This document shows positions 47,484-58,984 of a DNA stretch of 64,000 nucleotides, one piece after another. The translations under genes and the position numbers were made by a program. Source of the DNA: Phallus indusiatus (lineage: Eukaryota > Basidiomycota > Agaricomycetes > Phallales > Phallaceae). The notes beneath the pieces were generated by a model, which saw only the letters and a program-made list of their open reading frames with translations, was not told the DNA's origin and ran no database searches. Location of the stretch: the NCBI GenBank assembly GCA_027605045.1, contig JAQFWX010000030.1:310001-374000 (forward strand), written 5' to 3'. The stretch's first letter is position 1. Every line of letters begins with the position of its first letter.

Positions 47484-49617
47484 TTAATTAACAACCAAGA
47501 AATCTTTGATAAACTTTTTCAAATCGACAGACGAGTCACCGTCCTCTCTCCACCCAGCCTTTATCTTCTCTTTCAGCTGTCGGATATTCTCTCGTTTCTG
47601 CCTCCCATCTTCACCAAACGCCTTTTGAAGAATCGTCCTAACCTCCTCTTCCAGAGCCTCTAGTGTTCCTTTAGGCGTGATACCTCTGTACATTGGGTTC
47701 AGACCAAACCCAGATCGAGCTTCCAAAATTTCGTATGCAATATTCAAGTTCACTGTCATATGCGCTACATTTGCAGGTTGATCCGCACCCAAAGGCCATC
47801 CGATCCTGAAGTAGAGTCAGTTCGAGGCTTGCAATGGTGAGGAATGTGATCAAACTGACATAGGAACATTCTGAAGAACCGACTCAATGAGACTGTTATA
47901 TCCGCCGTGTGTCAAAAACCACCCAATAGACTCGTGCTTCAAGACAGTATGTTGAGGGGCAAAAGGTGTAGATAAAGCCTTCTCGGACGCTTCAAATTTC
48001 TTTCCGAGGTTTTCTGGCATCTCTCCAAGTCTTGACTTATCGTACGCTAGTAACTAAACCGAATGTAATATCCGTGAATATCAAATGATAAGACATGGAG
48101 ATATAACTCCTTACGAGAGGTATGCCCATATCAAGTATGATTTCTAGCGTTTTCCAGATACATTCACCCCTAGTAGGCCAGAATAATGTTCCAAAAGAAA
48201 CCTTCCAAAGTGTAAGCAGCCAAACAATTCAAGACGAGAAAAAGGCTTACGTAGATAACAGATTGTGGTCCGGAAGAGGCGAGGACCTTGTCTAAGAAGG
48301 TTATGACGTCTTGTCCATTCGGCGAAACATCCAGCTCAGATGCTGTTATTTGTACCTCGTCAAAAAGAATATCGTCAGGTAACAACGGTCCAATTGTGTA
48401 TGCAGGTCGGTTACTCTGCGCGAACCATTCGTGTGCGGCTTTACAGCCTTCAAACTCATAAGCGGTGCTGGCCGCGGAGATTATACCGTCGCATTCCGAG
48501 ATCATTTTAGAGGCTTTTTTTGTAAACATTAGTTGTGCCGCCACCATGTGTGGCTGTTGGTGAACTTTGATCAGGATGAAGTAAACCATGAATAAGTGAG
48601 AATACCTACTTCATTCTTTTGAGGATAGTATTCGTAATCAAACATAGGAGGTAGTCCGGGACTCCTGAGGACTTCTCCTGCGTGAGGCTGGAAGATCTGA
48701 TATTTGAAATGAGCATCATGTCATACTTAATCAGAGATCAAACGCGCCTCCATCTCTGCCTTTTCAACAGACATCCCTGTCTTTTCTGATAAAACTACAG
48801 CCCTAGCTTCAATATCCCCTATTCCGCAGAGATACTCTGGACCAAGAAGTCGCAAAAGCGGGGAAATAGCAGTTGGGTTCCAGCAAAGAATTGGTATTTG
48901 ACTCATTCCACGAATCTCCCGCAAAGGATCAAGCATAAAGTACTGTATGTTTGTTCGTTAGCTTCACGGTTTCTAATGGCATCAAGGCAGAGCTTACATC
49001 CGCGACTACAACGTCAGGCTTTCGCGTATACGTGTAAACACGCCCCGTTGAGCACTTGACGGGACTAAGGGATTGCAAAGATTCAAAAAGGGGTCCGATA
49101 TTTGCGTATATAATGGGGTTGACAACAAAAACGGATAAACCGTCTCCTCCAAGATTGATCACGCTAGTTGTAAAAAAATGATTTAAATATTCATTCATAG
49201 TATTCAGAAAGATCTACACACCGAATGTTTTCTCTGAGATATTTATCCTCCTCGGAGAATAGATAACGATCAATCTCCTTTTCGCTCAAGTGTTGGAGGT
49301 CACCAGCGACAGGGAGCGTTATGATAACGTTCGGACAAGCTTTGACGACTTTACAAGCGAAGCCCACGATGGGTCGGACGTGGCCTACATATACAAAAAT
49401 CAGTGAGATCCTCAGAATGTAAAAAAATCATAAGGTGTATATGCACATGACTGCAAGAATGAGGATCCTGAATCGAAGGCTTATAACTTCAAAAGGGATC
49501 GACATCATCCAGTGCATTCCTCCGGAGACCTGCGAAAGAGAACATGAAATGATAATCACCCCACAATCCATGAGAAGCCAAAAGAACGTGTGCGTCCTTT
49601 GATGATATGATAGGCAT
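47484..49617 (-). CDS. UDP-glycosyltransferase (GT1), gene A
   Basis: Family-1 glycosyltransferase transferring sugar from a UDP-sugar to a small lipophilic acceptor. The start (49617) MPIISSKDAHVLLASHGLWG is followed by a small intron and [14 protein letters not shown], the N-terminal acceptor-side start. Later exons: FAPQHTVLKHESIGWFLTHG with GGYNSLIESVLQNVP, the UDP-binding signature, then RIGWPLGADQPANVAHMT and a helical C-terminus ending at 47484. The usual THCG is THGG here. About eight GT-AG introns; no disabling change seen. It is divergent from gene B, with the starts 673 bp apart. No signal peptide or C-terminal anchor, so it is a cytosolic type. Confidence 0.75.
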
Positions 49618-50289
49618 GGTGTATTGTTGAAAAAGACCTTGATTCCGAACCTCAACGGATATTTAAGGAGCGGTCTGAGACAGGGGTCTTGCCGTCCGAC
49701 CGATTAGCCCGCATTACGGGTTCAACATCCCGAAACTTGCGTACAATCTTCCCAGAGTCCCAGAGTCTTTCTCAAGAACTCAAGGCGTTCTGTTCAAGAT
49801 AAGATGTCCCTGTATACCTGATATATTTTGAAGATGGATAAAAATACCGAAATCCGATGATTCAACAATACTATAATTAATAATAGATACATCGTACCTG
49901 TAATCGATATGAGGGTGTTCCAGTGGTAAGCTGGAAATTTACAGAACTTTTGGTCTATTCATTTGTATTCCAATCAATGAGAATAAAAAGCAGATGTGTA
50001 AAGAGAGGAAGAGACAAGGAAGAGAATTACAATAAAAATTGCGCGCCGTGATAAAACTGTGACAGAATCACGCACATTCCATTTGTCAGCTTGTACCTTT
50101 CCAGTTTCTGCGGCGTGCGCCGTGTGGTGCAGTCACTGCAGTGTGCTCTCGAATGTTTATGGTTGCGAAGATGCGGCGACTTTGTCCCGACTCTCCACAG
50201 GTAATTTCGATATAAAATTTGTACAATAAAACGTAAGGGTTAGTCTCTGCGTATCCCCACCTTTTTGAGAGTCAACACAATCCTCTCTC
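49618..50289. promoter_or_regulatory. Shared divergent promoter region of glycosyltransferases A and B
   Basis: 672 bp between the two start codons. AT-rich, no coding exon. TATA-like stretches occur near 49840 and 50215. The direction of both genes makes this a candidate bidirectional promoter; nothing more specific is seen. Confidence 0.4.
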
Positions 50290-52325
50290 ATGTCGTCGCA
50301 CGTAGTTTTCCTCTCACTCCCGGTGATGGGTGAGGGTTTTTTTATTTGGAAGTCACTTGTCTTGATTTATATGTAAATTTCTAGGCCATGTCAGACCAAT
50401 AGTCGGGTTAGCTTGCAGACTTGCTATCAAATGGCAATCACAGCGATCGGACAGCCTCATCATAACCATTCCTGTTTTCGGCGATTTTAAAGGTCTAGCT
50501 GAACAGGAGATAGATCGATACTCAACTTCAGCGACGGGCAAGGATCTGAAGGAAAATATTCAGTACGTGTTTTAAAGTCACTCAGGGCTGAAATATTTAC
50601 TTTGATTCAGTGTTATAAGTTTGGGAGGGGAAGGAAGGCTTAATAGAGAGCTTTACCCTATTCTTTTGCGAGAATTTGAGCCTTTCTATACATCTCTGCG
50701 CTCTCTTTTGCCAGTTGAATGTGCAAGTGGAACTATACACACTTTTACTAGAGCACCGGACCTCGTAGTAGCAGGCGTAAGTCCGACCCGCCAAAAATTT
50801 TGCATGAGCGTAACAATGAACTACCTTCTCAAGTTCTTCCTTATTGATTGCCTTCACTCAATTCGCAAAGTCAGTCAGCGCGAATTTCTTGTATTTAGCT
50901 TCTGTTCGTCCGGTCTGAGCGTCATGCGTATCGTGGGTCCGGAAGCTCTGGGCGGACTGGGAGACGTCGAGGCTAAAGCTAAAGCACTGGCTGCGGAAAC
51001 GGGAAAATCCCAAATAGAGGCCGAGTTTGATGTGATTCCTTTACCTTCTCCAACTGATTCTGGCTGAGCATCCTCTGCCAGGTTTATCATAGACAGGCAG
51101 GAGAGGTTATCAAGGTACCCGGAATGCCACTCATGTACGACTATGAGTTCTATCCCCAAAAATCCCGTCAAGTATGTTTCTTCATACCTTTACGTTCGTC
51201 GCATCTGATGTTATGGTTCAGCCAAGCATTTCATACGCAGAGATACCGATATTTATCAAATCGTTCAAGTGAGCGTTGTTATCGTATTTCTCAATCACTT
51301 CCGAAAATCCAATGTAATCAGGATGCTACATGCATGCGACGGATTAATCTTGTCGTGTAATACCGCCTTTGACCTCGAAGGCTGTCAAGCTGTGAAAGCC
51401 TGGGCTGCAGAAACTAACAGACCGGTGTACGCTGTTGGACCTATATTACCTGATGAATTACTTGACACTACCCTAATCAAACGGAGTGATACATCAGCAG
51501 ATGGCCAGGAAGTCATAGCTTTTATGGACCGAATATATGAATGTTATGGAGCGTGTTCTCTTATTTATGTGCGTTTTAAACTCAGATGATATCAGAAGTT
51601 ACTCTCATGGGCAGATAGGTTGCTTTCGGGACTTTATTTTTCCCTCTTACTGGAGATAGTATTTGGCACTTTATCGAGTATATCCTCGACAGCGACATTC
51701 CTCTAGTAAGTTAGTTTCATTTTGAAGCGTTTTCAGTCTTTCTGATGTACTTTAGTTATTTGCATACGACGAGCCCAGGCTTGGAAAAATGCCGGTACAT
51801 ATAGCAGAGAAGTTCAAAACATCTGATCGAGCTTTATATTCGCTCTGGGCTCCTCAACCAGCTGTTCTAGGACATAGCTGTACAGGGTGGTTTTTGACGC
51901 ACTGCGGATTCAACAGCATACAGGAAGCCATCGCTCAAGGCGTCCCCATGTCTGTTTTGTGATTTTCGCTCTGGTCCAAAGAACTAAACATACTTTTTTT
52001 CAGGCTAGCATGGCCAGTCGGGGCAGAACAACCAGGGAATGCCGCCCATTTGTCAATAACTCTGAACATCGCATATGAGATTATAGAAGGTAGAACAGAG
52101 CTTGGACTAAAGCCGATGTATAGAGGTGTTCAGCCTAAGGGGACAGTGGATGCTCTCAGGGAAGAAATACGGATGATCTTAAAGAATGCCTTTGGTGAAG
52201 ATGGGAAGGTAAAACGGGAAAATGTTCTTGCACTGAAAGAAAAATTACTGGCTGGATTGAGACCAGGAGGGGATTCTTCTAATGATTTCGAGATGTTTAT
52301 AAAGGACTGTTTGATTGCTTCGTAG
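50290..52325 (+). CDS. UDP-glycosyltransferase (GT1), gene B
   Basis: Start [14 protein letters not shown], intron, then [20 protein letters not shown] and [18 protein letters not shown]. Middle exons give [40 protein letters not shown] and [10 protein letters not shown]. The exon after LIY reads [20 protein letters not shown]. The signature is [20 protein letters not shown] with [15 protein letters not shown], then [20 protein letters not shown]. The C-terminal exon ends at 52325. All joints I checked keep frame. AEQPGNA replaces the DQ-x-NA end of plant-type signatures, as in the other copies here. Likely cytosolic; the acceptor is unknown. Confidence 0.75.
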
Positions 52326-52657
52326 TGGCGTTGACGGGTGCTTTCATCTATTAATCAATCATTAGTCAGTTTCAGCGATTGTATTATCTTTTGTGTTGCA
52401 GAACTAATTTCCTGAGGCTTCTAGCTGTTCTTGTGTCATTGCCTCCTGAGGTTCTGCCAAATGATGACCCGTTTTGTTATAAATCAGCCACGTTAACACC
52501 TTATCCCATGCACAGGCTGTCAGTCTTTTGTCCATTTTCGAAGCAATTTCTGAACAACCTCAGTCCAACCTCGGTCTAAGGACCGGATCAGAGATTTATT
52601 ACGTAATTTGAATCCGTACACGGAGACATGATTGGCTAACATACTAATGATATAGCT
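52326..52657. other. Convergent 3' spacer
   Basis: Lies between the 3' ends of glycosyltransferase B (+) and the three-exon minus-strand gene. A + frame at 52379-52579 is unconvincing. Confidence 0.35.
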
Positions 52658-53470
52658 TCAGTTGATCTTCAGGCTTTGATCTGCTTCGCCCATCAAATGC
52701 ATCAAGGATTTTGCTGACATAGTATCAACACCGTGAGTCCTCATCAAAGACTGCAACAATATATGGTAAGCATAGAACTTGGAATTGATTAACATGAGTA
52801 AGGATTCCGTTCTCAATGGTGGATTCTGAAGCTGATTTCGACGCATTTTGGCATAGGATTCGTTATAGCATCCGGCGGAAAGTAAGCTCCATGCGGATTG
52901 CATTATTATTAATCTTTCTCTACGTTTCTCGCGTAACACGAAGAATGGGAATTCGGATATAGATTGGTATAGAATAGTGATACGCAAGGCATCGCCGATG
53001 CTAAACAAAGTGGATGCGCATGATTGTTCCTGCAGGTTTGTAATAATTACCAAGTCGTTATGGAAAAGGACTTTCAGCCGACGCAATTACCGAAGACTCG
53101 TAATCGCTTGAAAAAACGCATTGTACGGCTATCAGTCTATTGGTCAAACGCCCAGAGGTTGAAGATGACTCCAACCAATCCAAGGTCCGTAACATTACGC
53201 AATTACAAACGCGTACACTTCCAATTGATGGTCTTTTAGAGCCCCATCATTCATCTCCTTCTGATTGATGCTTTTATAGTACTTATTCATGGCGCCCAGT
53301 TGAGACTGGACGACAATTCGAGCATATTCAAATTTCCCTTCCCGGCGCACAACGCACTGACGTATCATCCCGAGGGACATGTGGCGAAGGAGATACAGAT
53401 ATAAGAAGCTATCAAGATGGCTGCTTTTCCGTTCTTCATAACAATTCACACTTATTTTTGAAAACCACAC
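52658..53470 (-). CDS. Unrecognised three-exon protein nested in the glycosyltransferase array
   Basis: Exons 53470-53219, 53168-53091 and 53029-52658 join with phase-0 GT-AG introns into 234 codons including the stop. It starts MWFSKISVNCYEERKSSHLD. The first exon has SFLYLYLLRHMSLGMIRQCV. The last has SAWSLLSAGCYNESYAKMRR, RTESLLMLINSKFYAYHILL and MRTHGVDTMSAKSLMHLMGE. Residues 90-234 look helical. No signal peptide, no known motif. Three consecutive in-frame joints make chance unlikely, yet I know no family. It starts only 16 bp from glycosyltransferase C on the other strand, so the two share a promoter or it is a fragment of a larger gene cut by the insertion of C. Confidence 0.5.
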
Positions 53471-53486
53471 AATCCAACCACAACTA

Positions 53487-55550
53487 ATGTCCTCAGGCGC
53501 TTCACACCTACTATTAGCCGCACCGCCAGCATGGGGTAACGTTTTTTTCTTACTCCTCCTTCAACTCCCTTTTAATTTCCCTTCTTTCCAGGTCATTTAA
53601 GACCATTGATAGGATTAGCTTGCAAACTCGTACAAAAGCGCCCCGGTTCCATTGTCATAACCCTGCCTGTTGTTGGCGATTTCAAACATTTGATTGAAAA
53701 AGAGATTGAGAGACATCTACAATCCGAGGAAAACAAACCTCTCAAAAATGATATTCAGTACGTTCGTTATTGCGAATAGGATATTCAGCGATAACACGGT
53801 TACTGACGTTACTCTAATCCAGCGTCATAAGCCTAGGAGGAGAAGGCAAAGACATTATGGCCCTTATGCCCACTATGTTCCAGGCCTTTGAGCCTTTCTA
53901 TATCTCGTTACATTCCTTGGCTCCTATAAGATGCGCATCCGGAGTAACACACACATATACCCAAGCGCCGAATGTTGTCATCGCAGACGTTAGTCCATGC
54001 GCTATCACTAGCTAGACTAACGACAGTTAACCATCTTGTGTTTAGTTCTTCTTCCTCGCTGGTGTTTACACCATCCGTAAAATAACCCAATACAAGGTCC
54101 CAATATTATGCTGGAACTCTGCTGCTCTTGGTCCGGTCATGCGTTACATAGGTCCAGAGGCCCTTGGAGGATTGGGAGATATCGAAGTTAAAGCCAAGGC
54201 ACTAGTGGAAAAGACAGGAATATCATACGAGCAAGCGGAATTGGAGGTAAAGAACCTTTTTTATGAAGATGACTGGAGCCTGATGGTATATTATTGTAGG
54301 TCGTTCACCCAAAGGCCGGAGAGGTCATCTCGCCACCTGGGATGCCGCCTATGTACGACTATGAATACTATGCTAATGAGACCGACGTGGGTATTTTTGT
54401 ATTATGTTTCAGCCTTTCTCTGTTTTGATGATCTTTCAAAGCCGCAATTATTGGCTGTGCAAATACCGCTACATAAACAGGCCTTCACGTGAGTTTCAAT
54501 TAACGTATCTTTCAACGTCTGTAGTTTATCGGCGGATCTAGTATGTTGCACGAGTGCGATGGCATGGTATCGGCCACCAGTCTCGCTTTTGAGCCGGAAG
54601 GAACCAAAGCCACAGCAGCTTGGTACGCGGAATCGGGTAAACCGATATACACCGTCGGGCCTATATTTCCGGATCTTGTTCTCAAAGAAGCTTCATCTGA
54701 TTTGCAAACTATTCCAATGGAAGAAAGAGAGATCGTAGCTTTCTTAGATAAAGTTTACGCTAGACGCGGCGCACACTCGCTTCTTTACGTATGTCTCAAG
54801 TTGATACGCTAATTTTCTTTTGAGTCATCTCTTCCTTAGGTCTCTTTCGGAACCATATTTTGGCCACAAGGAGAAGGTGTTTGGAACGCCATTGAATATA
54901 TTCTTGATTCAAAAATACCTTTCGTAAGAACCACATAATATTAAGTGGATTTTTAACATATTCATATATTCATAGCTGCTCTCATATGACGAACCAAGGC
55001 TTGGGAAAATGCCCGAACATATTCTGAAGAAGTTTAATGAATCTGAAATAGCTGTAATGTCCAATTGGACACCCCAACAGACTGTCCTTCAACATCGTGC
55101 AACTGGGTGGTTCATGACACATTGCGGACACAACAGTATGATGGAAGCCATTATTCAAGGTGTTCCAATGTTCGTTGTTCCAGCTTATATCCCAGCGAAT
55201 CACCTACTAATGACGACCTCAATCTTTACAGGATTGCATGGCCCATGGACGCAGAACAGCCGGGTAATGCAGCATATTTATCGCTCAAACTCAACATCGC
55301 GTATCAAATCATCGAGGGCAGGTCAGGGTTAGGGCTAAAACCCATGTACAGAGGTGTTACGCCTAAAGGAACCTTAGAGGCTCTGAACAATGAAATAAAG
55401 GAGATTCTAGCAAAAGCATTCGGCGAAGACGGGAAGGAAAAACGGGATAATGTTCGCATTTTGAAAGAAAAGATGAGGGCTGGGTTAGAGGAGGGTGGGG
55501 CGTCTGCTGTAGATTTGGAGAAGTTTATTAATGATTATTTGAGCGTATGA
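53487..55550 (+). CDS. UDP-glycosyltransferase (GT1), gene C
   Basis: Start [17 protein letters not shown], intron, [20 protein letters not shown]. Then [60 protein letters not shown] and the signature [20 protein letters not shown] with [37 protein letters not shown], ending at 55550. Exon joints keep frame. It is a close paralogue of gene D, which converges on it 286 bp downstream. The pair is nearly identical through long blocks such as [18 protein letters not shown]. Cytosolic type, no anchor. Confidence 0.78.
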
Positions 55551-55836
55551 GAAGATAAAGATCCGTAGAAAAAATATTTATTACCTTGTAGTAAGATAGA
55601 TTTCGAGTTGTTTTAATTTGTAAGTCTCATTCGGTCTAACATAAAGTGGTGCTTTACATCAACATCTATTCAACTTCGTTTCATGGACTACACCGGCGAA
55701 TTGTGCACAAGATGATTATGATAAACTAAAAGCTATCCTTTGTGTTTACATCCTGTTGAATAAACTGATTTACAGAATGACGCGGAAATTACACTAAGCA
55801 GATCAAGTTCATGTCCCGTTATCTTATCTTACCAAC
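55551..55836. other. Spacer between convergent glycosyltransferases C and D
   Basis: No gene. Presumed 3' UTRs of both genes. The beginning of this spacer (TTTATTACCTTGTAGTAAGA) resembles the sequence after the relic at 61856 (TTGTTACCTTGTAACGTAGA), supporting common origin. Confidence 0.5.
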
Positions 55837-57902
55837 TCATCCGCTCAGGTAATCTCTTATAAACCGCTCCAAATTTACAACAGAGGCTCCACCTTCCCTT
55901 AACCCAGCTCTCATCTTCTGCTTCAAAATCTGAATATTTTCCCGTTTTACCTTTCCATCTTCGCCAAATGCTTGTTTGAGAATTTCCTTTATCTCATCAC
56001 TTAGAGCCTCCAAATTTCCTTTAGGCGTAACACCCCTGTACATGGGTTTTAACCCCAGTCCAGTTCTTCCTTCGATAACCTGATACGCGATGTTGAGTTT
56101 GAGCGATAGATATGCTGCGCTACCCGGTTGCTCTGCCTCCATGGGCCATGCGATCCTGCAAAATAGAGACCGTTATTCATTAATGTTTATGACTGCCATT
56201 TGAAGAACTCACATAGGAACGCCTTGGATAACGGCTTCCATCATACTATTGTGTCCGCAATGCGTCATGAACCACCCAGTTGCACGATGTTGAAGGACAG
56301 CCTGTTGAGGTGTCCAATTCGACACCAAAGCTATTTCAGACTCGCTGAACTTCTTCAGAATACGCTCTGGCATTTTCCCAAGTCTTAATTCGTCATATGA
56401 GATTAACTGTATACGTGTCAAATACACCCCGTCTCGGAGAGGTCAAAACCATACCAAGGGTATTTTTGTGTCAATGATGTATTCAAAGATATTCCAAATA
56501 CCCTCCCCCTTTGGCCAGAACATGGTTCCAAATGAAATCTTTTTTGAAATGAGAACGAATCAGAAGAGAAATACCGTATCGACATTTTAGACGCACGTAG
56601 ACAAGTGAGTGTGCCCCGGAACTCGCATATACTTTATTTAAGAAAGTCACGACCTCTTTCTCTTCTTCTGGGATGGTTTTCAAATCGGATGAAATTTCTT
56701 CAAGAAAATGGTCTGGAAATATAGGCCCGACGGCATACAAAAGTTTGTTTGATTTCGCGTACCAAGCCGCTGTGGCTTCGGTTCCTTCTGGCTCAAAAAC
56801 GGCACTGGTGGCTGACACCATACCATCGCACTCGTGTAACATCCTGGATTCATTGATCAAACCCAAAATCGAAGTATTTGTTGCTTGAAGACTCACGTAA
56901 AGCACTGTTTAAATAAAGATGTCTTCATAGACAACCTTGGAGGCTGCAAAAGCAAATCAAAACAGAAAACCCGACACGTAATCAAGAATACCCACATCGA
57001 TCTCACTAGCATAATATTCGTAGTCATACATAGGTGGCATTCCAGGCGGCGCGACGACCTGTCCTGTATTTGAATGCACAATCTACAGTAAAACATTTTC
57101 GATGTCGGGTCATCTTCATAACAAACAGAAGGTACTTTACCTCCTTCTCGGCTTCCTCGTATGATATGTTCGTCTCTTCCGCCAACGCCTTAGCCCTGAC
57201 TTCAATATCCCCCAACCCTCCAAGGACCTCTGGACCTGAGAGACGCATTTGGGGACCAAGAGCCGAAGGGTTCCAGCATAATATTGGAACCTTGCGCAAA
57301 GTTATTTTGCGAACGATCTGAGCGCTGAGGAGAAAGAAGCACTGGACGCAAGATGTTAATTGTCATCAGTCCGGTTAGTGACGATAGTAAAGCGCAGACT
57401 GACGTCTGCGATGACAACATTCGGTGCTTGCGTGTAAGTATGTGTTACTCCGGAAGTACATCTTATGGGGGTCAGGGTATGTAATGAGATGTAGAGAGAC
57501 TCAAAGGCTCGGATCAAATTGGGCATAAGGACCATAATGTCTTTGCCTTCTCCTCCCAGGCTTATGACGCTTGATTAAAGCGACGTGAGTAACAATGATC
57601 GTCGTTGGATGTTCTACTCGTGTAAACACGTACTGAATATCATTCTTTAACGGCTCGTCTTCCTTAGATAGTAAATATCGATCAATCTCCTTGTCAATCA
57701 ACTGTTTGAAATCTCCAACAACTGGGAGTGTTATGACGATGGAACCGGGGCGTTTTTGTACGAGCTTGCAGGCAAAGCCTATCAACGGTCTTAAATGACC
57801 TGGAAAGATACCAAGTTAGGAGAAAATTGAAAGAACAGAGATGATCAAGTTACCCCATGCTGGCGGTGCGGCTAACAGCACATGTGAACTGTTTGAGGGC
57901 AT
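55837..57902 (-). CDS. UDP-glycosyltransferase (GT1), gene D
   Basis: Start at 57902: [17 protein letters not shown], intron, [20 protein letters not shown]. Then LDKEIDRYLLSKEDEP-type N-domain residues, [55 protein letters not shown], the signature [20 protein letters not shown] with [37 protein letters not shown] and the end at 55837. Intron positions match gene C. Intact by inspection. Together with C it forms a large imperfect inverted repeat, which could promote gene conversion. Confidence 0.78.
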
Positions 57903-58984
57903 TGGTAGTCGTTGGAGAGCAAGGAAGTTGATTCCAAGAACGAAGGGCAGTCACAAATGTCATATTATATCTACCCGGCTTGATTCGACGTTGCTACTTT
58001 CAGTATCCCAAACCTGGGCATGTTTGCCCGGGAAGGAACATGAGATCTGAGATTCCGCCCTTCCCGGTGTTACTGGTTGTATCCGACTCGGCATATCGGC
58101 ATCATTTAGGCACCGATGATCCGGTGATCAATGAATCGACGGACTCGAACAAAACGACGACAACCACGGTGTTAAAGAACCTGATCTGCTGTCAGCATTT
58201 TATATAATGTACATGGTTGCTTTAAGAAGCGCAAAAAAAGATCTGCAACCTGGTTTTTCCGAGTTCTTCTGCAGTTTTTTTAAAGCGATGAGCCTTGTGT
58301 CGACATTATCCAAAAATAATCATGGTAGCTTCATCACCCTCGTCAGCGAATTCGAAATCTTTGACTGACCAGTCTTCCGCAACTTACAGAATTCTTTATC
58401 ATGCCGATTCACAGTTGTATATCTGGCCTATAACCGTTTACCAAGAGCTTCACGGATCGCTGGTGTCAAACGATTTAAGGAAAACGCTAATTGTGAACAG
58501 AGAGTACCGGTCGAACGAGGCTGTGCGGGGGCAGAGCATATTAAAGATTCGATCAACGCTGAACCCTGCTGAACCTTGGGCTTGAGGCACGATCACTAAC
58601 TGCGGGAAGGTACATGGGGGACTCGTCAGCCGGTTTACTTGATCTGGTCAAATTGAGTATGAAGTGGTTATAAAGGTGAGCAAGATGATCGTGGTCATAT
58701 CAGAGAGATATATAGTAGACGGGAAGATAAACCATGGTTCATAGATGATATGATGATCATCGTCGCCGACTTCAACCCAATCTCCGAGTCACTCAACATG
58801 CAACAAAATTTCGACATAAACATTGGTATAAACCTTCATGCGCCGACTCGTAACATATTTACGCATCGGAAATAAAAATTAAAAAATTTGGTTAGGACAC
58901 AACTTGAAGTCCAATATCAAAGTGCTTTATAGGCTACTTGGATAAAGAATTCGGAAAGCTCATTAAATAAAAAATGCCTGCATG
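57903..58984. other. Intergenic, one doubtful open frame
   Basis: A + frame at 58295-58585 contains SSPSSANSKSLTDQSSATYR and lacks a known domain; its start has faint similarity to the leader of the Gag-like genes (Ser/Asn/Lys-rich). I would not call it a gene. The remainder is promoter of gene D and 3' region of the O-methyltransferase. Confidence 0.35.

Noticed and set aside
58295..58585. Possible third Gag-like or small secreted gene
   Set aside because: Only a short Ser/Asn/Lys-rich resemblance at the start; no Gag core motif.
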